Source of the DNA: Clostridiales bacterium
Lineage (GTDB): Bacteria > Bacillota > Clostridia > Christensenellales > Borkfalkiaceae
Assembly: GCA_015071005.1 (NCBI GenBank)
Contig: SVIG01000002.1
Span: forward strand, 62,001 to 126,000
Reading direction: 5' to 3'
DNA: 64,000 nt
Both the position numbers and the translations under genes were made by a program. Of the stretch, positions 51,139 to 60,366 are shown in pieces; the first letter of the stretch is position 1, and every line of letters begins with the position of its first letter. Under the pieces are notes generated by a model. The model saw only the letters and a list, made by a program, of their open reading frames with translations, was not told where the DNA came from and did no database searches.

Positions 51139-52884
51139 TTATTCTTGCGCGAGCCATGCCGCGATACCATGGTAAACCACCGCTCTCGCGTATTGCTCGG
51201 AAAGTCCTTTTTCTTCTCGCTCTTGCGGCTCGATTAAGGGCGCGAGTTCAATTTGCGTCGTTCTCTGCAAGGGCACGTACTCTACCCAAGGCACGGGTAC
51301 GTCGTGCAGCCGCCCGTCGCCACCAAGCTTGGGAATATAATCCACGCGCGCAATCGTATCATAGGAATACGCGTTGACTTCCACCCTATCCGCAATACCG
51401 TTGCAACCCAAAAAATGGGTTTTGAGAATCGCTTCCGTTTGTGATGCGCTATGCGCGAGTATACTCGCGCCCAAGGCATTTGCCAAAACTTCGTGTTCGT
51501 AAGAAGTATAGTAGCTTTGGCTTTCTTCGTTCATTTTTTCCATCGCGACGCTCGGCTCTTCCATATACGCAGGCACGGCAAAGCAGGGCGCAAAATCGAA
51601 GAAAACGGACTTGAAATACTCGTTGTTGAACCTGAAAAACTTCCGCTTGATTTCGTCCACGTCATAGGAATAATAATGCGCGGCGGAACAGTTCATCAAC
51701 CATTGCTGTGCGTGCTCGCTTGTAATGACGTTGCAGCGGCGGCGTTTTTGGAAATAGAAATCGTCGCCATATCCCACGCGCGAAGTTAGTAAATCGACCG
51801 TACTGCATTGTGCAAGGGGAGTGTACATCAAACGAAACTGTACTTCGTGGTCGCGGTCGCTCGCACCGAAGAGTACGTCGAATTCCGAGTTCGTCATTTC
51901 TTGGAAATTCTTTCCCCTGGCAAGCGCTTTTTCCGCTTTTTTCTTTAATTTCTTTTCCCCACGACGCACCTTGCGTTCTCGTTCGTTCTCGCTCAAGCGC
52001 TCCGAATGCTTCGGCTCACGGCTGAAAGAAAGCTCGGGCGCGGCTTGACAGCCGTAATGCAGACTCTTTCTTTGATAGTATTCGGGCTTGGGCTTTATCA
52101 CCGACGCGTGCAGGGTTTGCGTGACCGTTCGCGTGCGCGTGTGACCGTCCTTGTCCGTATATCGTTGTTGCCAAGAAATCACGCGCGTGCCGTGGTAGGT
52201 TTTCAAGCCCATTTGATGAATTTTGTTTTTACAGTACACGAACGGATTTTTCATAAACCGCCCTGAAAGGGTGTCTAACACGGAAACTTCCGCGCTATCG
52301 TTGACAACAAAATCGTATTGCTGGGCAAACAGCGCTTGGTTCTCGATCGAAAAACGTTCGTCAAAGGAAAACTCGGGAATTGTTTTCTCTATCAAGCGCA
52401 GGGTGTCGTCGTTTTTGAAAAGTGCGTTGAGCGGCGCGACCTGCCGCTCCGCTTCGTCAAGAAACTCCTTTGCCTTTACTTCGTGCTTGGCAATCAGCGT
52501 GTCCATCTCTTTAATCGCGGGATTGAGTACCTTTTTTATCAATAAAATGCTCCCGACTAAAAGGAGTACGCCGCCGCCCAAGGCAAGCGCGCCGTACAGC
52601 GCGGAGCTCTTGAAAAACCAAAACGAGCCGACCCCTAATCCCACGCCGACAATTGCCAAAAAAATCAAAAATCCGCGCAGAGCTTTTTTCTTGCTGCGAT
52701 TATCGCGAAGTTTTTCAAGCGTCAGCATTTCCGCACGGTATTTTTTCGCCGTCGCACGGTTTTCTTCTACGTTTACGCCTGATTTTTGGAGCAACGCGTC
52801 AAAGTGCGCGGCAACGTTTTGCTCGTGCTCCGCCGCACCGACCTTTTCGTAATATTTTAAGGGTTCTAATAAAAGTTCGTTCAT
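51139..52884 (-). CDS. Large membrane protein partnered with LemA, unknown function
   Basis: A 581-residue protein with two membrane helices at about residues 69-110 (GFLIFLAIVGVGLGVGSFWF and ALYGALALGGGVLLLVGSIL), a charged N-terminal helix, and a ~450-residue cytosolic part rich in Lys/Glu. Recognisable pieces are few (KNKIHQMGLKTYHGTRVISW, NAYSYDTIARVDYIPKLGGDG). It has no family that I can name. The LemA gene follows it directly. There is a weak ribosome site before the ATG and a clear promoter at 52935. Confidence 0.8.
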   Translation of the reverse strand: MNELLLEPLKYYEKVGAAEHEQNVAAHFDALLQKSGVNVEENRATAKKYRAEMLTLEKLRDNRSKKKALRGFLIFLAIVGVGLGVGSFWFFKSSALYGALALGGGVLLLVGSILLIKKVLNPAIKEMDTLIAKHEVKAKEFLDEAERQVAPLNALFKNDDTLRLIEKTIPEFSFDERFSIENQALFAQQYDFVVNDSAEVSVLDTLSGRFMKNPFVYCKNKIHQMGLKTYHGTRVISWQQRYTDKDGHTRTRTVTQTLHASVIKPKPEYYQRKSLHYGCQAAPELSFSREPKHSERLSENERERKVRRGEKKLKKKAEKALARGKNFQEMTNSEFDVLFGASDRDHEVQFRLMYTPLAQCSTVDLLTSRVGYGDDFYFQKRRRCNVITSEHAQQWLMNCSAAHYYSYDVDEIKRKFFRFNNEYFKSVFFDFAPCFAVPAYMEEPSVAMEKMNEESQSYYTSYEHEVLANALGASILAHSASQTEAILKTHFLGCNGIADRVEVNAYSYDTIARVDYIPKLGGDGRLHDVPVPWVEYVPLQRTTQIELAPLIEPQEREEKGLSEQYARAVVYHGIAAWLAQE

Positions 52885-52934
52885 TTCTTCTTTTCTTGTG
52901 CTTTTACGTTTTTTCGTTGGTTTTTTGTACGCTT

Positions 52935-52963
52935 ATTGTACCACATAAAAGAAAAGCTGTCAA
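52935..52963 (-). promoter_or_regulatory. Promoter of the 52884-lemA unit
   Basis: Minus strand TTGACA (52958-52963), 17-bp spacer ending TGG, TACAAT (52935-52940). Confidence 0.8.
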
Positions 52964-53019
52964 TATCCCTTCAAAAAAATTAACGATATACTATATGCTT
53001 TATAAAATATTTTTGCCCC

Positions 53020-53292
53020 CGAAAGAATTCGGGGGCAAATGTATTTGTTTCGTTATACTGCGCGACTTGTCGATTGCGTACTTGGCGTACGTGAGCAAGG
53101 AGCGCGGAAACGCAACGAAGTATTGCGAAGTATATCCGCCCGCGTGGCGCTGCACCCGAATTGTTTACGTTGCTTGTCAAAAACGCAGAGATGCAAGCAA
53201 GACAAGAAGGGCGCGGATTTGCCGACGGGAATTTACTGTGCGTAAATGAGCAAGGCAAAACGCAAGCCCGACGCCGTATTGCGACGCATATA
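53020..53292. repeat. Dispersed intergenic repeat, single diverged copy
   Basis: Contains the blocks GACGGGAATTTACTGTGCGT, GTAAATGAGCAAGGCAAAAC and CGTATTGCGACG found three times at 59640-60345. The copy here is more diverged at its left end. It fills the gap between the 52884 promoter and the ABC transporter. Confidence 0.8.
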
Positions 53293-53299
53293 TGCGTTT

Positions 53300-56029
53300 T
53301 TATTCGGTTCTCAAAGCAACCACAGGATCCTTCTTCGCCGCCGCCTTTGCAGGAATCAAGCCGCTGATTAAGGTCAAAGTGATGCTGATCAAAATCATGA
53401 CGACTGCCGAAGGCAAAGGCAATGCCGCAATGTTCGTAATGCCTGCCACCTTGCTAAAGATTACGTTGATACCCAAGGAAAGAATGTAGGTGACCGCGAC
53501 ACCCAAAACGCCCGCCGCCAAACCGATGATAAAGGTCTCTGCGTTGAACAGGTTTTTGATGTCTTTCTTTCTCGCACCGAGCGAGCGCAACACACCGATT
53601 TCCTTGACGCGCTCCACAACGGATACGTAAGTGATAATCCCGATCATGACGGACGATACGACAAGCGAAATACTCGTAAAGGCGACAAGCACGTAGGTGA
53701 TTGCGTCAAGCATCATTTCCACCATGTCCATCATCATACCGATTGTGTCGCTATACTTGATTTCGTATTGATCGGAAAGGGTCAAACCTTCGTACGTCAC
53801 TCCGTCCGCGCACATTTCGTTCCATTCGTCCAAGTAAGAAAGCATCTTTTTCTTCGTTTCGAAGTTTGCCGTGTAAAGATTGATTCTATCAATTTCGTCG
53901 CTTGCACCCATCGCGCCAAGCGCTTCCACTGCTTGGAGCGTACCCGATTTTACAAAGTTAGGATTATTCAAGTTTACACTTGGAATCTTCGTAGGGTTTT
54001 GGTGGATATATTCCACAATCGGCGCCGTCTTGTTTTCTTGGATAAAGTCGTATACGAGTTTATCCGTAAGGTTTAAGCCTGCGTTCAAGCAACCGTTATT
54101 CAAGCCGTCCTTCAAACGCAAAATACCCGTGATTTTAATCTTGTGATAATCGTCCTGCGACGCCGTCTCTACCACTTGCGTACCGTGATAATCGAACGCA
54201 TATTCGCTACCTGCGGCACTCGGCGTATACAGCGCGGAGTTGTTGAAAAGCAAAAATTCCGCGTTATACAAACGCTCAAAGGGAAGTTTTTGATCCATTA
54301 TGGAATCTACAATCGGGAATCCCTCGGGTGCACCATCCGGATCGTCCGCATAGAGCAAGGACAAAAACTCAGGCGCGGTCATAATACCAAGCTGCGCAAG
54401 CGTCATATCCGTCACGTCGTTATTCGAGCCGACAACGAACACCGCTTCGTTCGCGTTTTTAGGAAGTCTACCCTTGCCGTCGGGATCGTAGTTGCCCGCT
54501 TCGTCTATACCGCCGTCACCGATAAATTCGTACTGCGACATAACGTAATCGCAATAGTCTTTGCTATCAAAATCCATCGAGCCGGGCATCGTCGAAACGA
54601 CGTCGGGCAAAATGTCCACGTAGTCGACCAAATCCGCATAGTCCTTGCCGTCCGCAATCAACGCTTGACCGTAGCTATTCTTCAATTCGTAAAGGGAGAC
54701 ACGTGCGTCCACCGTCGGTTGGGGAATACTCGGATCTAATTCCCAGAAATGCGGGTCGTGCATGAACATATTGTATTGGAGTTGCTCGATACCGTAGGTA
54801 TATTGAATAACCTCGTAATAATCGTCGGGCATCGCCTCCAAGTAGGAAACGTACTGCGGTGTGATTTCATTGCTGATCATCATACCCGTTGCGATATTCG
54901 AAAGGAAGGAGTTTATGTAGACTTGGTTGTCAAGCTCGGAAAGCTTAGGCATATCGGAATGCCCCGTCATCCCTTGCATAATCGCGTCTACGTCCACCGT
55001 TTGGCGGGCAACGCCGACGGGCGAGGACGCAAGCATATCTTCTTCCGTTTTTGCAATGAAATTATTGAAGCCGTTGGAAAGCGCCAACACCAAGCAAACG
55101 CTGATGATACCGATACTGCCGGCAATCGACGTGACCGTCGTTCTACCCTTCTTGCTCATCAGGTTTCTCGCGCTCAAGCCAAGCGACGTGCCAAACGACA
55201 TCGCTGAACGCTCTTTCTTCGTTTTCTTCTTTTTAACGGGCGCTTCTACCGTTTCTACCGTTTCTTCCGTTTCTACCGCTTGTTCTTCTTGCGTTGTTTC
55301 CTCTATCTCCGCCACCGCGTCCGTTTCTTGGGCAGAGGCGTAGTCTTCCCCTTCGTAGGGATTGGAGTCGGAAAGCACCAAGCCGTCTTGCAATTTTACA
55401 ATACGCGTGGAGTACTGCTCCGCAAGCTCGGGGTTGTGCGTGACCATAATAACCAAACGCTCGCCCGCGATTTCGCGGATCAAGTCCATAATTTGTACGC
55501 TTGTTTCCGTGTCCAACGCGCCGGTAGGCTCGTCGGCAAGCAGAATTTCGGGGTTATTGACAAGCGCACGAGCGATTGCGACACGCTGCATTTGTCCGCC
55601 CGAAAGCTGATTGGGGCGTTTGTGAAGTTCCTTTTCCAAGCCCACCTTTTTCAAGGCTTCCGTCGCGCGTGCTTTGCGTTCCGCTTTGGGTAAGCCTGCG
55701 ATGGTGAGCGCGATCTCTACGTTCCCCAAAACCGTTTGGTGGGGAATTAAGTTGTAGGATTGGAATACGAAACCGATTCTATGGTTTCTATAAACGTCCC
55801 AGTCGCGGTCCTTATAATCCTTCGTGGATTTACCGTTGATCACCAAATCCCCCGAAGTGTACTTATCCAAACCGCCGATAATATTGAGCATCGTCGTCTT
55901 TCCGCAACCGCTCGCACCCAAAATGGACACGAATTCGTTTCTGCGGAAGGAAAGGGTCACGCCTTTGAGCGCGTGTACCGCGCTTGCGCCTGTGGCGTAG
56001 TCTTTTTTAATGTCAATAAGCTTTAACAT
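53300..56029 (-). CDS. MacB-like ABC transporter, fused ATPase and FtsX-type permease
   Basis: A 909-residue fused exporter or mechanotransmission transporter. Residues 1-230 are the ATPase: Walker A GASGCGKTT, signature LSGGQMQRVAIARAL, Walker B EILLADEP and switch MVTHNPELAEQ. A Glu-rich linker follows, then a first membrane helix (~residue 300), a ~430-residue extracellular domain, and three C-terminal helices with FtsX/MacB sequence (VISV-VVERVKEIGVLRSLGARKKDI). It may export an antimicrobial or move a lipoprotein. A MarR regulator precedes it by 38 bp. Confidence 0.92.
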   Translation of the reverse strand: MLKLIDIKKDYATGASAVHALKGVTLSFRRNEFVSILGASGCGKTTMLNIIGGLDKYTSGDLVINGKSTKDYKDRDWDVYRNHRIGFVFQSYNLIPHQTVLGNVEIALTIAGLPKAERKARATEALKKVGLEKELHKRPNQLSGGQMQRVAIARALVNNPEILLADEPTGALDTETSVQIMDLIREIAGERLVIMVTHNPELAEQYSTRIVKLQDGLVLSDSNPYEGEDYASAQETDAVAEIEETTQEEQAVETEETVETVEAPVKKKKTKKERSAMSFGTSLGLSARNLMSKKGRTTVTSIAGSIGIISVCLVLALSNGFNNFIAKTEEDMLASSPVGVARQTVDVDAIMQGMTGHSDMPKLSELDNQVYINSFLSNIATGMMISNEITPQYVSYLEAMPDDYYEVIQYTYGIEQLQYNMFMHDPHFWELDPSIPQPTVDARVSLYELKNSYGQALIADGKDYADLVDYVDILPDVVSTMPGSMDFDSKDYCDYVMSQYEFIGDGGIDEAGNYDPDGKGRLPKNANEAVFVVGSNNDVTDMTLAQLGIMTAPEFLSLLYADDPDGAPEGFPIVDSIMDQKLPFERLYNAEFLLFNNSALYTPSAAGSEYAFDYHGTQVVETASQDDYHKIKITGILRLKDGLNNGCLNAGLNLTDKLVYDFIQENKTAPIVEYIHQNPTKIPSVNLNNPNFVKSGTLQAVEALGAMGASDEIDRINLYTANFETKKKMLSYLDEWNEMCADGVTYEGLTLSDQYEIKYSDTIGMMMDMVEMMLDAITYVLVAFTSISLVVSSVMIGIITYVSVVERVKEIGVLRSLGARKKDIKNLFNAETFIIGLAAGVLGVAVTYILSLGINVIFSKVAGITNIAALPLPSAVVMILISITLTLISGLIPAKAAAKKDPVVALRTE

Positions 56030-56067
56030 ATCTCTCTCCTTGCTTAAAATTCCTTCTTATTATTATG

Positions 56068-56541
56068 TTAGTTTTTCGATTTTTCGTCCTCGATAATACC
56101 AAGAAATTCGTCGAGCATATCGCACATTTGCTCAAAACGTTCTTCACCCATACGTTCTACGCATTTGCCCGTGAATGCAAACAGGCATTTCTTCGTCGCG
56201 TCGTAGCGCGCCATCGCATAATCGGTCATTTCGATATACGCGATTTTTCTATCTACCTCATCCGCGACTCTCTTTACCATATTCCGCTCTTCCAAACGAT
56301 TGACAATTTGTGAAATCGCCGAACGGGTAATATCCAAGCGATCCGCAAGTTGCGTGGAAATTAAACGCTTGCCGTTATTTTTTGCCTCAATAATCTCACT
56401 AAACAAACGAATTTCGGTATCATTGAATTCCGAACCCTTTCCACAAAAAGTAATCGCGTTGTTTCGTTTCGTCAAATGGAAAAGCTTTTTGAAATATCCA
56501 CCATTCTTCGTCATTTTCGAGCTCCCTGTTTTACATGACAT
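56068..56541 (-). CDS. MarR-family transcriptional regulator
   Basis: A 157-residue winged-helix regulator (NDTEIRLFSEIIEAKNNGKRLISTQLADRL, then DITRSAISQIVNRLEERNMVKRV, with the wing in DEVDRKIAYIEMT). The ATG at 56541 has GGAGGATG upstream. A palindrome lies across its promoter. It probably controls the ABC transporter that follows in the same transcript. Confidence 0.92.
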   Translation of the reverse strand: MSCKTGSSKMTKNGGYFKKLFHLTKRNNAITFCGKGSEFNDTEIRLFSEIIEAKNNGKRLISTQLADRLDITRSAISQIVNRLEERNMVKRVADEVDRKIAYIEMTDYAMARYDATKKCLFAFTGKCVERMGEERFEQMCDMLDEFLGIIEDEKSKN

Positions 56542-56587
56542 TTTATCATCCTCCAAAATATTTTTTCTTTCGTGAATTTTTGAAAAT

Positions 56588-56616
56588 ATTATATAACTTC
56601 TTGACAATTTTGTCAA
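56588..56616 (-). promoter_or_regulatory. Promoter of the marR-ABC operon
   Basis: Minus strand TTGACA (56611-56616), 17-bp spacer, TATAAT (56588-56593). Confidence 0.85.
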
Positions 56617-56617
56617 G
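56600..56617. promoter_or_regulatory. Probable MarR operator
   Basis: CTTGACAA-TT-TTGTCAAG, 8-bp arms around a 2-nt centre. It covers the -35 box and the first part of the spacer, the ideal place for autorepression. Confidence 0.7.
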
Positions 56618-56747
56618 TACTAAATAACATTTTCGTTAAGAAATTTGACTATTTTTGGAGTGCTTTTTTATTATCGCATAGTTGTGTGAAAATTTTTTGA
56701 TAAACTCGCTAAAATTCGGTTATTTTTTGACAATTTTTTCAAAAGAC

Positions 56748-56776
56748 TTGCCTTTCGTGAAAAAAGGTGCTACAAT
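56748..56776 (+). promoter_or_regulatory. Promoter of the first M18 peptidase gene
   Basis: TTGCCT (56748-56753), 17-bp spacer ending TGC, TACAAT (56771-56776). Just upstream, TTGACAATTTTTTCAA at about 56727-56742 resembles the MarR operator. Confidence 0.7.
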
Positions 56777-56813
56777 AGTGTGCGAGAGAAATTTAAGGGA
56801 GCGATTCCTAACT

Positions 56814-58082
56814 ATGTATGATTTGAAAGAGTTTTTGAAAACTTCCTATACGGCTTATCACGCCGTAGACAATATCAAAGAGACGCTGCTCGAAAACGGC
56901 TTTATCCAACTTTCGGAAACGGACGATTGGGCGCTTTGCGAAAGCGGAAAATATTTCGTCGTAAGAAACGGCGGCTCTATTATTGCTTTCACTATCGGCT
57001 CGCTCGACCGATTTTCCTATAAGATTGCGGCGGCGCACACCGATTCCCCTGCGCTCAAACTCAAAGAACACCCCGAGAAAAAATCGGGCGCGTATCTTAC
57101 CTTGAACGTGGAAACGTACGGCGTTGGGATTTGGTATTCTTTCCTTGACCGTCCTTTGAAAATCGCAGGTCGGGTGGTAAAAAGAGAGGGCGCACAGCTT
57201 TGCGCGCATACCGTAGAATCGGATTTCCTCGTTTCCATTCCTTCCTTGGCAATACACCAAAATCGAAACGCAAACGATAATTTTGCAATCCAAAAACAAG
57301 TGGATTTACTCCCCTTATACGCTTTGGGGACGGAAGATAGCTCCGTCGTGGAAAAAATTGCGGGAAACGGTGTCGTTTCTTACGATTTGTATGCCGTAAA
57401 CGCGAACATGCCCTATTCGTTTGGTGTTAATAACGAGTTTTTGGCGTCCCCTCGAATCGACAATTTGACGAGTGCCTACGCCGCTTTGCAAGGCTTACTT
57501 TCCCACTCGGATAGCGATGGGGTTTGCGTAGCGGCGGTCTTTGACAACGAAGAAATCGGCAGCGGCACTGCTCATGGTGCGGACGGGGATTTCTTGGAAA
57601 ATACCCTCAAACGAATCGCGTATGCTTTCCACTTTGACGACGGGGAATACTACAAGGCGCTTGCGGATTCTTTCCTGCTTTCTATGGATAACGCGCACGC
57701 GACCCATCCCAACCATCCCGAAAAGTCCGATCCCACCAACGAAGTCAAGCTCGGTGGCGGCGTCGTGATTAAAGCGCATGCAGGGAAATCGTATATCACG
57801 GACGCGATGTCTTCCGCCGTCGTAAAAACGATTATGGAAAACGCGGGCGTGCCCTATCAAACCTTCTTTAACCACTCGGACGTTAAGAGCGGCGGTACGC
57901 TTGGCTCGGCGGCAATTCGGCACGTGAGCGTGCGCGGTGCGGATATCGGGCTTGCACAGCTTGCGATGCACTCCGCTTGCGAATCGTTTGCAAAAGCCGA
58001 TTACGAGAGCTTGGTGAAATGCGTTGCGACGTATTTTTCGAGCAGTATCGCCTTTGACGGAGATAGCGTAACGATTGGATAA
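56814..58082 (+). CDS. M18 family aminopeptidase (ApeB/DnpEP-like)
   Basis: A 422-residue dodecameric zinc aminopeptidase. Metal and catalytic residues are in AAHTDSPALKLKEHP, FDNEEIGSGTAHGADGDFL, SMDNAHATHPNHPEK and FFNHSDVKSGGTLGS. This is the DnpEP/ApeB subgroup that removes N-terminal acidic residues. TTAAGGGAG precedes the ATG at 56814. The longer in-frame start would sit upstream of the -10 box and is rejected. A second M18 gene faces it. Confidence 0.95.
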   Translation: MYDLKEFLKTSYTAYHAVDNIKETLLENGFIQLSETDDWALCESGKYFVVRNGGSIIAFTIGSLDRFSYKIAAAHTDSPALKLKEHPEKKSGAYLTLNVETYGVGIWYSFLDRPLKIAGRVVKREGAQLCAHTVESDFLVSIPSLAIHQNRNANDNFAIQKQVDLLPLYALGTEDSSVVEKIAGNGVVSYDLYAVNANMPYSFGVNNEFLASPRIDNLTSAYAALQGLLSHSDSDGVCVAAVFDNEEIGSGTAHGADGDFLENTLKRIAYAFHFDDGEYYKALADSFLLSMDNAHATHPNHPEKSDPTNEVKLGGGVVIKAHAGKSYITDAMSSAVVKTIMENAGVPYQTFFNHSDVKSGGTLGSAAIRHVSVRGADIGLAQLAMHSACESFAKADYESLVKCVATYFSSSIAFDGDSVTIG

Positions 58083-58100
58083 AATGTAAAACTCAAACTA

Positions 58101-58133
58101 AAAAAGCGTTGCCAGAAGGCAACGCTTTTTTTG
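58101..58133. terminator. Bidirectional terminator between the two M18 genes
   Basis: AAAAAAGCGTTGCC / GGCAACGCTTTTTT with loop AGAA, and T runs on both strands. Confidence 0.92.
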
Positions 58134-58163
58134 ATTCAACGCGTACACGGTACGCGGATTCTA

Positions 58164-59540
58164 TTATTTCATAAACGCTTTGAACGCAAGGTAGGTTTCG
58201 TAAACGTCCGCTTTGGAAACGACTTCGTAAGGCGCGTGCATCGAGATAACCGCAACGCCGACGTCGATCGTATCGATATTCATATTCGCGATGTATTTCG
58301 CAACCGTACCGCCGCCGCCTACGTCCACTTTACCAAGCTCGCCCGTTTGCCAAATAACGCCGTTATCCGCAAAGAGTTTGCGAAGATAGCCCACGTATTC
58401 CGCATCCGCGTCCGACGAGCCGCTCTTGCCGCGTGCGCCCGTAAATTTCGTCACGCCAACGCCGTGAGAGATGTACGTCGCATTTTGTTTTTCCAAAACT
58501 TCGGGGAAGTTGGGGTCAAAGCCTGCGTTTACGTCCGCCGAAAGACACTTCGAGTTTGCGCGTACCGCCGCCGTGCTTACGCCAAACGACGCCGCGATTT
58601 CGCCGAGTAAGTCGCTGAAAATCGCGCATTGCATACCCGAAACCCCTTCGCTGCCGATTTCTTCCTTGTCCGCCAACACAACCATGATCGTATGCTCGGG
58701 CGTTTCCGTATCGAAAAGCGCGGTGTACGCAGGATAAGAGCAAACGCGGTCGTCGTGCCCATACGCGCCGATAAGCGCGCGGTCGAAACCAACGTCCTTC
58801 GCCTTATACGTAGGCACTAAGGAAAGCTCCGCGGAAAGGAAGTCTTCTTCCACCATACCGTACTTTTCGTTCAAAATCTTCAAAACGTTTTCTTTGACCG
58901 TTTTGTCCTTGTCGTTTTCAGCCGCCGTATAGGGAATATTTCCAAACCAAATATTCAAGCCTTCCCCTTCAATCGCTTCGCCGAGCGGACGTGCGCTTTG
59001 TTTTGCCGCAAGGTGGGGCAAAAGGTCGCTGATGTAGAAAATGGGATCGGATTCGTCTTCGCCAATCTTCACTTCAAGCTTGTCGCCGTTCTTCAAAATC
59101 ACCGCGCCGTGCAATGCAAGGGGAATCGTCGCCCATTGGTATTTACGGATACCGCCATAATAATGCGTTTTCGCAAGCGCGATATTTTCCGCTTCGTACA
59201 AGGGGACTTGCTTCAAGTCGATTCTCGGGCTGTCGATATGGGACGCGACGATACGAACCCCGTCCTTTGCAACGTCTGCGCTACCGATACGAATCAAGTA
59301 CAAGTTCTTACCGCGGTTGTTGTAATACACTTTGTCCCCCGCTTTCAATTTCATACCGAAGGTGAAGGGCTTATAGCCCTTTTCTTCCGCCGCTTTTACA
59401 ACGTAAGCGCATACCTCGCGCTCCGTTTTGCCTTCGTCTAAGAAGGTTTTGTAGCCTTCCGCATAGTCGAAGATTGCTTTCATTTTCGCTTCGTCTGCTA
59501 CTTCGTAGACGTTCGTTCTTTTGTATGCAAGTTCACTCAT
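58164..59540 (-). CDS. M18 family aminopeptidase (Ape1/LapA-like subgroup)
   Basis: A 458-residue paralogue of the facing gene from a different M18 branch. Metal-binding residues are in RIVASHIDSPRIDLKQVP, LADKEEIGSEGVSGMQCA and AVISMHAPYEVVSKADVYE, and KFTGARGKSGSSDADAEYV matches the long M18 group. AAGGAG precedes the ATG. Together the two would cover acidic and neutral N-termini in peptide recycling. Confidence 0.95.
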   Translation of the reverse strand: MSELAYKRTNVYEVADEAKMKAIFDYAEGYKTFLDEGKTEREVCAYVVKAAEEKGYKPFTFGMKLKAGDKVYYNNRGKNLYLIRIGSADVAKDGVRIVASHIDSPRIDLKQVPLYEAENIALAKTHYYGGIRKYQWATIPLALHGAVILKNGDKLEVKIGEDESDPIFYISDLLPHLAAKQSARPLGEAIEGEGLNIWFGNIPYTAAENDKDKTVKENVLKILNEKYGMVEEDFLSAELSLVPTYKAKDVGFDRALIGAYGHDDRVCSYPAYTALFDTETPEHTIMVVLADKEEIGSEGVSGMQCAIFSDLLGEIAASFGVSTAAVRANSKCLSADVNAGFDPNFPEVLEKQNATYISHGVGVTKFTGARGKSGSSDADAEYVGYLRKLFADNGVIWQTGELGKVDVGGGGTVAKYIANMNIDTIDVGVAVISMHAPYEVVSKADVYETYLAFKAFMK

Positions 59541-59619
59541 AATCCATATTTACTCCTTATTGTTTTTCAAAATTACTGGTTATTCTCTCACTTCGCCAAA
59601 ACAGTGAAATGCTCCTGTA

Positions 59620-60345
59620 CACGCAAAACGTGTACGTAAGCAAGGGGGCGCGGAGCTACAACGCTATTCGACGCCGCGTCTATGTAAAGATCGATATTGC
59701 CGACGGGAATTTACTGTGCGTAAATGAGCAAGGCAAAACGCAAGCCTAACGACGTATTGCGACGTATATCCGTCGTGAAATGAAGCAAGACGGAAAGACA
59801 AGGCGTTGCGAGCACCCCGCAGGGCGCGTACTTGCCGTACGCAAGCAAGGGGCGCGAAGCTACAACGCTATTAGCCAGCACCCTCACTCCGTAAAAACGG
59901 CGCAGATGCGAGCAAGACGAGAAAGGCGCGGCTTTGCCGATGGGAATTTACTATGCGTAAATGAGCAAGGCAAAACGCAAGTCTGACGACGTATTGCGAC
60001 GTATATCCGTCGTGAAATGAAGCAAGACGCAAGAAAGACAAGGCGTTGCGAGCACCCCGCCTTGCCGTACTCAAGCAAGGGGCGCGGAGCTGCAACGCTA
60101 TTCGCGAGCGCCCTAACTCCGTAAAAAACGGCGCAGATGCGAGCAAGACGAGAAAGGCGCGGCTTTGCCGACGGGAATTTACTATGCGTAAATGAGCAAG
60201 GCAAAACGCAAGCCTGACGACGTATTGCGACGTATATCCGTCGTGAAATGAAGCAAGACGCAAGAAAGACAAGGCGTAGCGAGCACCCCGCAGGGCGCGT
60301 ACTTGCCGTACGCAAGCAAGGGGCGCGGAGCTACAACGCTGTATT
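59620..60345. repeat. Tandem intergenic repeat, three copies of about 235 bp
   Basis: Blocks GACGGGAATTTACT(G/A)TGCGT begin at 59701, 59939 and 60170 (spacings 238 and 231 bp). Each copy also has GAGCAAGGCAAAACGCAAG, GACGTATTGCGACGTATATC, GTCGTGAAATGAAGCAAGAC, GAGCACCCCGC and GCAAGGGGCGCG. A single copy lies at 53020. Open frames across it are shared artefacts. Nothing else is visible in the 825-bp gap 59541-60366. Confidence 0.9.
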
Positions 60346-60366
60346 TCGTAGCGGATTCTTCATTTT

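Noticed and set aside
59780..60315. Short frames in the 235-bp tandem repeat
   Set aside because: Each copy yields the same fragment, so they reflect the repeat and not a gene.
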